Shown: positions 45,125-56,046 of the stretch, piece by piece
How the letters are laid out: each line of letters starts with the position of its first letter
Position numbering within the stretch: position 1 is the first letter of the stretch
Assembly: GCA_037043455.1 (NCBI GenBank)
Contig: JAWPHD010011200.1
Span: 22,081 to 86,080, forward strand
Direction: 5' to 3'
Length of the DNA stretch: 64,000 bases
Source of the DNA: Cyrtodaria siliqua
Lineage: Eukaryota > Mollusca > Bivalvia > Adapedonta > Hiatellidae
Made by a program: the position numbers and the translations under genes
The notes under the pieces: generated by a model
Databases searched by the model: none
What the model saw: only the letters and a program-made list of their open reading frames with translations
What the model was told of the DNA's origin: nothing

Positions 45125-45588
45125 GTATGTATGTATGTATGTATATTTATTTATTTCAGTGACAAATACATATTTTACAAATATTACATATATAGGACAT
45201 ATAGGTAACATAAAATGTACATATATAAAGCACATAGGCAACATTGAGCAAAACTGGATATACCCAGCCTAACTTGGCTTACTAGTCACCATCTTATAAT
45301 TGCATTATATAGATAAAACAATATTTAAATTGATATCTGAAATAAGAAAAAATATGATAATATGAGGATCATGTTGTCATACCCGGAGTTCTGTTAACTC
45401 AGTGAGATATGTATTTAAATAATATGAAAACAAAAACAATGAAGTAATTTAAAAAGTAAAATATTAGTATTGTTCGAGTGCTTATATTATTTCTATTTCT
45501 TTTGGATAAAGTGTCTAACTTAGTTGGTCTACCACAAACTTTAAATAAACAATGACATAGATACCAGTTGTTGAGTGAGGACACGTTT
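45125..45588 (-). mobile_element. LINE 3' end, copy B
   Basis: This is the duplicate of the insertion at 4,636-5,103. The right flanking repeat is TACCCACCATAT (45,589-45,600) and the left has one substitution (TACCAACCATAT, 45,113-45,124). The tetranucleotide tail is about two units shorter than in A. Confidence 0.75.
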
Positions 45589-45939
45589 TACCCACCATAT
45601 AAAATATTTGCGATGGCGTGCCATCGACTGCTTGATCTCATTCTGTTTTGAATGTATACGATTGTTTGACAATTATGACATTGCGAAGATCGGCAGGTGA
45701 GTGATTAAGTGCACCCAAGACCATTCTAGCCCGCATGGAAGGCTTGAATTCCACCGAGCGTGTACAGCCAGTAAAAGATTTGCGATACAGTCCCTCTTGG
45801 GCATCTTGTTTTAGTTATTCGATCCTCGACAGGCTTTTTTGTTATTCGTTCCTCAGTACGCGTTTTTATTTGTTCGTTCCTCATTGTGCTTTTTAGTTAT
45901 TCTTTTCCCTATGTTTGTATTTATTCGTGAGGTTAGTTA

Positions 45940-46125
45940 TACAAAGTGAAACCTCCTGGTCCAGTGAACACACTGCCTGTCAAACAGAAGGTCGAGTGTT
46001 CAAAATCAGCTTGAAGAAAGTCATTCCAGTTCTCATTTCATCAATTCATTGGAATCGTCTCATCATCATTCGACAAAAGTCAAAATTCTCAACATTAAAA
46101 ACTGTTTCATGTGTATCAAGTATAT
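45940..46125 (+). mobile_element. tRNA-Asp-like SINE, copy B of the plus element
   Basis: This is the duplicate of 5,440-5,640, with 'ctgtcaaacagaaggtcgag' giving slightly better anticodon-stem pairing than copy A. It is not a functional tRNA gene, since the acceptor stem is absent. Confidence 0.6.
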
Positions 46126-46409
46126 AAGTGCTGACTAGAAGGTAGAACGTTTTAACCGAAGAAAACCAGGTTCTAGGGTCATAAACCTCACCCTTAACTT
46201 ATTTATATCACAATAAAACGGGACATATGTTATATTCCTTAACAAATAAGGCATCATTAACAGGCAATATAACACATGTTCATCATTATCGGAACTTCGT
46301 CATGTAAGCTACCCAGTAGGATATTATCCTCTTTGACATGTCACAAAGTCAGTCAGACCCAAGCAAAATAACTGAAAGATCGTCACAAAAATTATCGTTT
46401 TAATAACAC

Positions 46410-47110
46410 TGAAAATGGCATCCATTGGAAGCAACAAACACAAACAAGTGAGAAAAGTAGCAGACTCGGTTACCGGACAGACTGTGGACCCTATGATGAC
46501 GCCTTCCTAAAACCCATTGGGACGGTGGCGTTTGATGTTTGTGTATGATCTTTCTTGTCGTGCCCTAAATGGTTTATTCTCTTGTTGCTCTGGCTTCTGC
46601 CAAGTCATCGAGTACCTTCATTGTGGCTTTCTAGGTTATTGTTTTTTGTATTACATTTACACGAGCATATTTGTGTTTACTTATATTGCCTATTGATGCT
46701 GCCTTGTTGGTTAGAGATCATGGCGGGGATTTCTTTATTTACACTGTCCTGTTTTAATTGGATGACAGTAGGGTAAGTGTGAGGTTTGGTGCACCCTAGA
46801 ACCGGTTTAAACTGGCCTTTGTTGCCACTGACCGTTCCAAAGCGGTAGCCCTATTGTCAACCCTTTTGTGTTTGTGATGTCGTTTGTATTTTTTATTACT
46901 TTTGCCTTCTCGTTTGTCTGTTTGCGTGTTTGTTTTTGTGTTTTTTGTTTGACTGTCGTCCTTGAATGCTGCTTTCCCTGTCCGATATTTTTGTCTTTCT
47001 TTAATGATTCTGTTCATGGGAGGTAATATAATGTGCAACACTTCTCACGCTCCCTAGTATCGTCTTAAGCGGTATTCTACTTTAAAGCCACAAATATCCT
47101 AAAGGATCAG
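46410..47110 (+). mobile_element. Repeat R split by a PLE 3' module, copy B
   Basis: This is the duplicate of 5,950-6,645 with the same arrangement. The PLE module spans about 46,485-47,005. It has no coding capacity. Confidence 0.55.
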
Positions 47111-47929
47111 TAAGTTTCAACTATGAAACGATTAATTTTCAACAAAAAAGTCGCTGCCAACCGATTCGCTATAATTATAATCCATCGTGGTGAAATAAGA
47201 GACGCCATGACGTCAATGTGGTATCTGTTGTGCAAAGTGTATCACTAAATCAGTAAATAATGGGTGAAACTCAAGTAGGAAATGTAACTATTTACAAATC
47301 ATATTATAAGAAAGAAGTTCAGATTTGTGACGAAAGAAGAGGAAAATGTAATAATGGACGATTTATCAAAATGACTCATCAATTATTGCCTTTGTCGAAA
47401 GTGACATTTCTTTGTTAAAGGTCATTGTTTTCACGAAAATGTAATTATTCATCTTGACTTGTATAACAGACTGATGCTACGAATAAACAATTCATCACAT
47501 AGAAAAGGCATGAAAGTAAAACACACCATGTGATCATTGCTAGTGTTGGAATATAAATGAGGCATTATTCACTATCATCCTCTCTAAAACGTATCTGTTT
47601 TGGAATAGGTTTAGACAAATAATATAGCATCTGTTTCTAATGCAAATAGCAGTGTGAGTTCTATATTGTCACAAACATTATTCTCTTAGAGAAATGGCAC
47701 TAGGGATTGTGTACTCTTCAAATTAGTGCTCTGGTGATATGTGTAACGTGCCATTTCGACAAAACTTTGAACAAGATAAACGGAATGGAATTCACGCTGG
47801 TTGTATTAACTTACATAGTTAATACAATTAGATATTATATATGATGAGCAGTATAGAAAGGTGGATATATGGAGGGTATGTGTCTGCTTTGAGTGAATAT
47901 AGGATTCATTTTAATCGAGAGTGAGAAAG

Positions 47930-48115
47930 CGCTTTAGCACGAGTGAAAATATTTGAGTTTTCTCACTTTGAAAATGTTGACTTTTGTCGAATGATGATCA
48001 GACGATTCTAATGAATTGATGAAATGAGAACTGGAGTGACTTTCGTCAGGCGGGTTTTGAACACTTGACCTTCAGCTTGACAAGCAGTGTGTCCAGACTA
48101 CGAGGTTTCACTATA
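47930..48115 (-). mobile_element. tRNA-Asp-like SINE, copy B of the minus element
   Basis: This is the duplicate of 7,470-7,672 with a few substitutions in the head. It forms an inverted pair with 45,940-46,125, as in copy A. Confidence 0.6.
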
Positions 48116-48764
48116 TTCACGACAAACCAACAAATATTCTATTTATTATATAGATCTACTCACACCTTGAAATTTATGCAGAAAAAACATAATGCGCCAA
48201 AACAATGACGTCAATAACGTCAACCGTTGCATGACGTCATTTTGAGTGAAAACTTATATTTTCATATGTGAAATATAAACAATGAAAATATAAGGTTTTA
48301 TTTTAATAATAAAATCCGATATTTCACTGGAAAGTATATAATAAATTGATATAGCCAATTTTCACTGACCGTGACTTAATTATATTTAAACTAGCATTCA
48401 ATTAGTGATTGTTAAAAACACTATTGACTACGATCACTATAACTGACGTGATTTGATTGCGTTAACACGTGCTATTATAACTAACCTATTTTACCTAATA
48501 ATGTTATACTAAAATCTACAAAAAAGTATACAATACGCATGACGCTAGATTTGCATTTGATCTTTGTGTTGCCTAATGTATCACTGTTGGGACAGAAAAC
48601 AGCATCGCTCAATTTCGTCAGGTTAACAGCCCGTATAATCAAAAAGTGCTTTTTTCGCACTATGTTTATCTGATATTTAAAGAAACGTCTATTCGATTCA
48701 GTAATATAATTGTAATATTGTAGTAAACGCAGGCATAAAAGCGAACAGGAAAATTAGCATTCAT

Positions 48765-48965
48765 GGACGACTGGGGGTTTAAACCACTGGGGGTTTAAAC
48801 CGGTTTTAGGGTGCACCAAACCTCACACTTACCCTACTGCCATCCCATTAAAACAGGACAGTGTAAATAAAGAAATCCCCGCCATGATATAATCTCTAAC
48901 CAACAAGGCAGCATCAATAGGCAATATTAGTAAAACACAAATTTGCTCGTGTAAATATAATACAA
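48765..48965 (-). mobile_element. PLE 3' module, minus, copy B (recombined)
   Basis: 'ctgggggtttaaacca' is immediately repeated as 'ctgggggtttaaaccg', and the sequence then continues as the distal part of the 8,960-9,320 module. The junction joins DNA equivalent to 8,310 with DNA equivalent to 9,133, so the two A modules have fused in B with loss of the interval. Confidence 0.65.
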
Positions 48966-49979
48966 AAAAAGGCGCGTTGATGTTTGTGGTGTCTGTCGCA
49001 TACATTTCTTCAGTTTTCTTGGTATTTGTGTAAATGTTGTTTGCTTTGAATGCGTGTTGTTGATAGTCTGTGTTCTGTGAATGCTTCATTTCCAATATTG
49101 ACGTGACTGGTTATACACATTTGCCTTGTTTTATGTGATAGTCTGTGTTCTGTGAATGTTTAATTTCCAATATTGACCTGACTGGTTATACACATTTGCC
49201 TTGTTTTATGTATTTACTAGATGTATGTTTTATTTGATCTTCGTGCTAACTGTATGCATTGTTTGATATGCTTTCTCGCCAGAAAGTCTAGTAAGTGTTG
49301 ATTTCTTTAAAAGATATGGTATCATTTTATTCATTGTAACATGTTCTAATAATTTGTGAGATTCCTATGTTGATAACTTTGATGTTTGTCGTTTTCGCCG
49401 AATAAACAAAAAACATATACACAGTTGTAAAAGTGATTCCGTAGGAATTATTTTTTATATACGTAGTTAAAATGTTGCTGACGATATCTATTTTAAAAGG
49501 GAAAGATGATATAATCTGGAACAACATTAACAGTTGTACAGCAAAGATTAGAGATGTTTTATTAGTTGGTGCGTGCTATGTTCAATCTTAAGAGTGAGGA
49601 AGACAGTCTAAGTCTAAGGCGGGCGATGTTGCTATTATTTGCTTTCTTCCCATTATGATACAATGACATGTTATTGTATAGCCGAAATTCTGAAAATGCT
49701 GATGTTTATTCAGGCCAGTTTATCAAAGCACTATCGGGTTAGTATGCATTATAAAATGTTTTGGACTAGTTAACTAAGTGTTTAGATATTGCAAACGTAT
49801 CTGGACTTTGAAGGGCTTTTGTAGTCGTGCGTACCGGGCAAAGGAAATGTTGGAGCAGGCAGGTCACAAGTTGTCCTCTCGCATGTAAGGGAATTAAACT
49901 TATGCAAATATGATTTCAGATAATTATAGATGTCAATTTATAAAGTGCAATTAGGGTCATATGGATCATTAAGTACCTA

Positions 49980-50033
49980 TCGATGTTTTACCCCAACGGT
50001 GGGGCGGCGGGCATTCCCTGGGGATTAAACATC
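49980..50033. mobile_element. 54-bp GC-rich hairpin insertion, copy B only
   Basis: Copy A reads 'aagtacctaataatgattac'. Copy B inserts about 54 bases after 'aagtaccta', starting 'tcgatgttttacccca' and ending 'ctggggattaaacatc', so its ends are inverted repeats around a GC-rich core ('ggtggggcggcgggcattcc'). The base composition is unlike the neighbourhood. It is either a minimal foldback insertion in B or a precise loss in A. Confidence 0.65.
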
Positions 50034-50724
50034 AATGATTACACTGAGATAAGGAATGAGACAGAACCCGGTAACGACACTGGGATATTTTATAGTGATT
50101 TAGACATTAATTTTGCAATGTGTTCATTTGTCTATTTCACCGGGGTGTGCCATTGATACATGTAGGTGCATTATGTTTTAAATATGACAGAGGTTTTAAA
50201 ACAACTGTTAAATTGAACTTCCTGTTTAGGTGGGATTGTTATTGTTCTCATGGGTATGCCATTGATAGGTTCAATGTGTTTTAAACCGGGCAGAGGTTTT
50301 AAACCACCTGTCATATTGAACTTCCGTTTTCGTGGGATGATACTAGTGTAATAGTGACGTTTGGTGCATCCTAGATACATTGTTTAACCCTAGCAGTCAT
50401 GTTACGGCTACTGACCGTTTCAAGGCGTTATCCCTATAGTCAGCCATTTCGTGTCTGTGGTATCGTCAGCAATGCTTCTAGAGTTCCCTGTAAATGCTGT
50501 ATTCTGTCAATGCTTCCATGCATTTCTACGTTTATGACCTACTTTAATGGTAAGCAAATGACAACTAGTGACGTCATAGAGCTGACACGTGATTTTAATT
50601 TGTATCGATAGGTTACTGATCAGGTAAACTCAACCGAGGAGAAGTGATGTAATCTAATACCGTTTTACCTTTCTTCATCGCCGGATGCTGTCATGTCGGA
50701 TTTATTTTGATTAGTCTTTTGAGA

Positions 50725-52300
50725 TTTGAGTGCTTATTCAAAACACATTCGCTAGGGAAAATACTACATTGTTGGCGTTGAAATAACGGCAGTTTAGACA
50801 ATTACACTATGTGGAATTTCCAAAAAGTTTGTGAAGCACTCATCTTCCTATTAGACAATATTTTCGTCAGGTATGGAACGACCGTTTATATTGTATATTA
50901 AATTGTTGGTATCCCTATGGGTACGAATTGTGCACCCCTTGTCACAGATTTGCTTCTATTTTGCTATGAAAGAGTTTTCGTGTTGAGTCTTTCACCAGAT
51001 ACCCAGGAAGATGTTATTAAGACCTGTAATGACAACTCTCGATATCTGGATGACATATTAAACACTGACAACTCTTTCTTTTCTACTATGGTTAATAAGA
51101 TATACCCTAAAGAACTTCAAATTAACAAAGCTAATATTTCTGATACTAACGCTTCTTTTCTTGATTTACATCTCTCCATTGAAATAATTAGCAAAATATA
51201 TGACAAGAGGGATGATTTTAATTTTGATATTGTTAACTATCCCCATTTAGATGGGGATGTTCCCCGAGCAAATTCGTATGGGGTCCATGTGTCTCATCTT
51301 ATTCATTTTTCTAGAACTTGTACTCGAGTTGAGGACTTTAATATTCGTAATCTTTGTAAAACTAAAAAGTTACTCCATCTGGGTTACCGTTACCATAAAC
51401 TTCGTAAAACCTATGCAAAATTGTATCATCGTAACCCTGATCTTCTTTCCAAATATAAAAGTAATTTAAGAACGCTTCTACGACAAGGACTATCACAACC
51501 TGACTTCTATGGTGACATGATATACAAACTTCTAGAGGGCTTGAGCGGTAGCTAGCATAATTCACTAGCAACTCAATCGATCAATGACAGTCAAACCGAG
51601 AGTGTAATATTGTGTATGTGTCGTGTTCGGCCGTTTCCAAAGGTCCATTATCATACTCTTTATTCGTAAGTTCCTTGGCCATGATCACTTTCATACAATC
51701 TTTGTTAAAATGTTTATCAAACGATGTTATGACCCGATCATTTTGCCACTGTATGCTTGGTGGTAAACCAAATTACAGTTCGCCACTATGATTTCCTCTT
51801 TAATTGTGCGATGACTGGACAGACTGTGGACCCTATAAGATGTCTATCTAAAACCACTAAGGGCGGTGACGTTTGATATTTGTCTGCAATATTGTCTTTT
51901 CGTGCCCTCAATAGTTTCTTTTCTTGTTGCTCTGGCATCTTTGTGTTTTACTTATATTGCCTATTAATGCTGCCTTGTTGGTTAGAGAATAGTTCATGGC
52001 GGGGATTTCTGTATTTACACTGTCCCGTTTTATTGGGATGTCAGTAGGGTAAGTGTGAGGTTTGATGCACCCTAGAACCTGGTCTAAAACCCAGCGGCCT
52101 TTTTTCCACTGACCGTTCCAAGGCGGTAGCCCTATTGCTAACCATTTTTGTGTTTGTATCGTCATACTTTCCCTGTCCCTTTTTTTTATATTTCGTTATT
52201 CCTTATCAACATTGCCATTCAAGTTTGTCGTTTTGCGTGTTTTTTTGGAGGGTTACTGTGGTCTGTGAAAGCTGCATTTCCTGTTCGACTTTATACTTAT
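50725..52300 (+). pseudogene. 5'-truncated PLE reverse transcriptase, copy B (frame longest)
   Basis: An open frame of 212 codons (50,917-51,555) begins at motif B, 'MGTNCAPLVTDLLLFCYERV', and includes 'SRYLDDILNTDN' with the two catalytic aspartates. It continues through 'YDKRDDFNFDIVNYPHLDGD' and 'LGYRYHKLRKTYAKLYH' to 'LRQGLSQPDFYGDMIYKLLE'. These blocks are typical of Penelope-like reverse transcriptases of invertebrates. Motif A and everything N-terminal are missing, and the 5' end is scrambled near 50,775-50,910. It cannot encode an active enzyme, but this frame stayed open while the A copy broke. A 3' module follows to about 52,300. Confidence 0.8.
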
Positions 52301-52454
52301 TTTACTGATTAGAAGAACGGTTTTAATATTTGCTAACCAGCATGTTGCACATACTCATCGGCCTTCTTTGCCACTTAACATACCAAGGCGGTAGCCCTAT
52401 TTTCAGCTCTTGTGAGCTTGTGATGTCTTATCTTGCCTTTTATTCATTTTTATA

Positions 52455-52876
52455 TAAACTCTGTAAAAAAAAGTTTTGGACCATGGCAGTGTTCGAACTC
52501 GTACAATGATCGCTGAACCATGACTTTCGACCATAACCCTTATAATCTCAGTTGATAATTCACAATAGATCAACAATCAACAATAAGTATCGTTTACAAT
52601 GAAAGTTTGCGAAAAAATAATAATCTTTTTATTGGTTACTCGAATGTGTCCGTAACTGTTACTTTTTATGGACTTTCCAACAATTTTTACAGACCATTTG
52701 TGTGTTCGCGATATTTTTTAAAATCAAATCTTGTTTGGAATTTAATGTTTCTGGTACCAAATTAACCGGGTAGGGTAGACCTTGGTTACTTAAAAAAGAT
52801 ACTTAAATTCTGTCCACTAGTTCTATTTTTATATGACTTTATATACCCTGGTCCAAAACTTTTTTTACCGAGTATA
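52455..52876. mobile_element. MITE, family 1, inserted in copy B only
   Basis: Copy A at 12,900 reads 'ttcatttttatatatagttg' without interruption. Copy B reads 'ttcattttTATATA', then the MITE, then 'TATATATAGTTG'. The inverted ends match those at 18,813-19,222. It is therefore an insertion that happened after A and B separated, with the empty site preserved in A. Confidence 0.85.
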
Positions 52877-53189
52877 TATATAGTTGTTCTTTGTTTCTGT
52901 GTGCGTTTGTGGTTGTCTGTCGTCCTTGAATACTGCTTTTCCTGTTCGATCTTATATCTATATTAAATGCCAAATACAAGTTGCAAACTTGTATTCTATC
53001 TTTAAGTGAAATTAAATTCCAAATTAATCCCGCACATGGAATTTAATGACATTTCAATAAATTTAGGTTTTGAGTAAATCCGTTATTTCATGCAATGTGT
53101 AACTCACAAAGCTTCGTATTGCACACGAAATATTCAAATGTATAGGATACATAACATATATTATTATCCAATTCCTAGATATATTATAT

Positions 53190-53375
53190 TATTCTTTTAT
53201 TTATTTTTTATTTATTTTTTTTATTATTCTAATTATTATATTATTATTATTATTATTATTATTACTACTATTATTATTATTAATTTTAGTATAATTATTA
53301 TTATTATTACTATTATTATTATTATTATTATTTATTATTATTATTATTATTATTTATTATTATAGAATTAGTAGT
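53190..53375 (+). repeat. (TTA)n/(TTTA)n microsatellite at the copy B edge
   Basis: Long runs of 'tta' interrupted by 'tttatttatttttta' and 'ttaattttagtataa'. A 91-codon frame through it translates to tyrosine and isoleucine runs and is not a gene. Confidence 0.95.
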
Positions 53376-53465
53376 AGTATTAACTTATTGTTGATTATAC
53401 TATACATAATTAAATATATATTTAAAGCTTTGGAAAAACATTGATATAATTCTTCAACCCTACAC

Positions 53466-53686
53466 TGGGCAAGACACTTTCCCTTAGCCTCGTCCGTCGG
53501 ATGCGGACGTAAACTGGGCGGTCCCGTGTATCGGTCTATCCTCCGAGCACGTTAAAAAAATAGGAATCTATTAGATAATAAGAGTAGGGCACGGTTCCCG
53601 GATTCCTATGTAACCTTCCCCTCTCTCTGGGGCGGCTCTAAATAACTTATTCTGTGTTGATGAGCCGTTAACCAACATTCAATCAA
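53466..53686 (+). mobile_element. Thr-like SINE, 5'-truncated, 13-bp target duplication
   Basis: It begins within the block 'tgggcaagacactttccctt' and keeps the full tail 'ctctaaataacttattctgt' then 'gttgatgagccgtt'. Direct repeats TTCAACCCTACAC lie at 53,453-53,465 and 53,687-53,699. The tRNA-like head is missing, as expected for a truncated retroposition. Confidence 0.85.
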
Positions 53687-54112
53687 TTCAACCCTACACA
53701 GTATAAGTATTAGTATTAATATTAGTAGTATTAATAGACCTGTACAACTAACTACGGTAACGATTACGGTAAGGATTACGATAAAAATACCGACTAAATC
53801 AGAGGGGTTTTCTCAACAGGCATTACGCATTAATGCTCGACAAAGCGTTTGCGCATCACTACATATAGGCCAGTGAAATGTATTATTCACACTACATGAA
53901 TTTGTAGGGAAAAGTGGGTGGTCTGCCACGTCTACAAAAAAACAAGTGATATGTAGCCTAAAATGTGCGGAAAATAACGCACACCACCATTCAACCAATT
54001 AGCCAAGTATCATTATTTTAGAATTTATTAAACTATTTAACATACATGATATGTTGAGATGGTTTATCATACAAACGATCAGTTATTCGCCATGCTTCCT
54101 TTTCTAAGCCTC

Positions 54113-54603
54113 TCCGTGGCCGAATAGTTAACGACGTTGCGTTGTAAACCTTCGCCTCTCACAGCTCGACTTATAAGTGAGAAAGTGTCGATTCTTACGG
54201 ATGGCGGGAGGTGTACAGTACTGGTTCTACCCAGGATAGGAGCGTCTGTGGCCGAGTGGTTAGAATCTCTGACTTGAAATCACCTGCCCCTCACCGCTGT
54301 GGGTTCGATCCCTCATGGACCTAGGAATCTTTATCTGAGGAAGCTGTCCAGCTGGCTTGCGGAACGTCGGTGGTTCGACCCAGGTGCCTGCCCGTGCACG
54401 AAAATTGCCCGGTGGGGCACCTGGGATCTTCCTCCACCAATGGAAGTCGACATTTGACCTTAGCTGTTGGTGCGACTATAAAATCCAATTCAATTCTACC
54501 CAGGATAAGTGGGTTGTCTGCCTCCACCACACACAGTCGACCGTCATGCATAACTTTACATGTGTTGAAAATGACGTAAGACACCATACAAACAAACACA
54601 TTA
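54113..54603 (+). mobile_element. Outer SINE in E1, interrupted
   Basis: Direct repeats TCTAAGCCTC at 54,103-54,112 and 54,604-54,613 flank it. E2 has the uninterrupted site ('ttctaagcctcgcctaataa' read on the minus strand near 59,905-59,930). The SINE has a tRNA-like 'tccgtggccgaatagttaac' head, the body 'ggtgtacagtactggttcta' and the tail 'gaaaatgacgtaagacacca' with 'caaacaaacaca'. A second SINE at 54,239-54,493 splits it. E itself contains an older fragment of the same tail at 60,060-60,130, so some alignment ambiguity remains. Confidence 0.75.
54239..54493 (+). mobile_element. Inner SINE, tRNA-Ser head with Meta-like domain
   Basis: The 14-bp direct repeats TTCTACCCAGGATA at 54,225-54,238 and 54,494-54,507 are perfect. 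The head 'ctgtggccgagtggttagaa' with 'gacttgaaatcac' matches a tRNA-Ser(TGA) origin, and 'gggttcgatccc' is box B. The central 'ggtggttcgacccaggtgcc' and 'ggggcacctgggatcttcct' form the block shared by bivalve Meta-type SINEs. It supports a bivalve host. Chance frames on both strands (about 90 codons) overlap it and are not genes. Confidence 0.85.
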
Positions 54604-55832
54604 TCTAAGCCTCACCTAATAAAGTTAATATTCTCTTCATGCCATCTTTGCAAATTGGTTTAATTAATTTAATATGTTTTGCATTTTCTTGATACTTTTC
54701 TTTGAAACAATATAGCGCTTAATCTCGAATATTATTCATTTTTCAAGTACTTGTGACTATTTACGCTCTGCTGCGCACGCATAGAAAGTGGCTTCTAAGA
54801 AAGTAGCATGCAATCACATGATAATTTGTCACATGACCATACCTAAAATATCAAAATGGCGAACAGAACTTCAACACCGTGGCACCACCAACTATAGGTG
54901 CTGACTGACATGTAAACAATCGATAGAAACACGGGTTATTTTCTACATTTTGATATATGTTAGGTTTAATACCAATATAATTTGGGGTAGGTTAAAGAGC
55001 TATGTAAGGCTCGCGGTTGTTTCAAGTCCCAAACACCAGGTTTTGATCTCGCACAATTTAAACCCGCTGGAAATGTTATATAAAAGTTTTATGTATCATG
55101 AAACACATGTTGTCGAGAAATTGCACAAAATACAAACACATTCTCACAACTTACATTTTATGTCTATCTCTCAACATCAAACGAGAAAAATATACAGCTT
55201 CCTCCTTTTTAAATGTGTTGTTGGAACGTAGCGTCGCTTAAAATAACGCATTTTATTCCGTTGTTGTTTTGCATCTGACGTTTAAAATGACATCTCAACG
55301 GTTAACGTGTTTTCTGGCGTTTACAATTACCTCTTAACGGTTGACGTACACGACGTCAGAGGGTTATATAGTTTTTTTCAGACCACCCCAATAACCAATC
55401 AACATTGAGTATTTTAATAAACCATGTTAGATTTTCATATAAAGTTCATTTAGAAACATGTAATTGCCATCAATATTGTTTTTGCATTTCCATCGTTTTT
55501 CATCGTTTGCCAAGAGTCTTGCAATTTGCTGAGACGTTGACAGAGGTTAAGTGTATGCAAGGAACGACAACTCTGTGTAGGGATTGGTGAACGAACTGTG
55601 CGCACTTTATGCAGACACTGCGCTTGCATCCGGTATGTGGATATTTCACTGCATGAAAAGACACTGACAGTAGTAGTTTCTCTTTTAGTTTTTGTTATCA
55701 TTAAAAAATTTGCTGATACTATTATAGCGACGTGAAAATAATGTAAATACAATAATTAATTCGCATTTTTTTCGCTGTTTATTCCTTTTTCCCGGTATTA
55801 AATGGAAAAATCCACAAAGCGCGTTTTTCCCC

Positions 55833-55948
55833 GGCGTTTATGCGGTTTTAAATGCCGGTAATCAATGGCAACTTTACCATAAAGCACTAGTTAACGCGAT
55901 TCATGGATTACGCCATTTACTACCGACGTTTAAAACCGCATAAACGCC
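55833..55948. repeat. Internal foldback of E1
   Basis: 'ggcgtttatgcggttttaaa' pairs with 'tttaaaaccgcataaacgcc', and inside it 'gccggtaatcaatggcaa' with 'gccatttactaccgac'. The counterpart in E2 is at 58,435-58,541, so it was already part of the element when both copies inserted. Confidence 0.8.
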
Positions 55949-56021
55949 GAATAAAGTGTAAAACAATTCTGTAATAAATGAGCACTCTTGTATAACATAT
56001 TTTGTAAAAGAAACAACTAAC

Positions 56022-56046
56022 CTTCAATAGTGGTGGCCTCATCCAT
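56022..56046 (-). CDS. Candidate gene start in E1
   Basis: ATG at 56,046 reads MDEATTIE and one further base to the donor 'gaag|gttagt'. The E2 counterpart differs by one codon and has a better donor. Upstream, toward the palindrome centre, lies 'gcgcacgcgct', resembling an NRF-1 site. No following exon is recognised. Confidence 0.3.

Larger units (their letters stand above)
40566..53165. repeat. Segmental duplication, copy B (direct)
   Basis: This is the second copy of the segment starting at base 1, same orientation, about 27 kb downstream of the end of copy A. Copy-specific changes in B are a 130-bp stretch kept at 41,030-41,165 but lost in A, a collapsed minisatellite at 43.74 kb, a deletion at 48,770 of about 800 bp, a 68-bp tandem duplication at 49,063-49,205, a 54-bp GC-rich hairpin at 49,980-50,033 and a MITE at 52,455-52,876. 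The right breakpoint lies just before the (TTA)n tract at 53,190. The left edge is at or before 40,566 and follows two TIR elements that end at about 40,526. Confidence 0.95.

Noticed and set aside
53090..53365. 91-codon frame
   Set aside because: It translates a (TTA)n microsatellite into tyrosine/isoleucine runs.
54239..54320. Functional tRNA-Ser gene
   Set aside because: The head matches tRNA-Ser(TGA) but continues into a SINE body and is flanked by a 14-bp target duplication.
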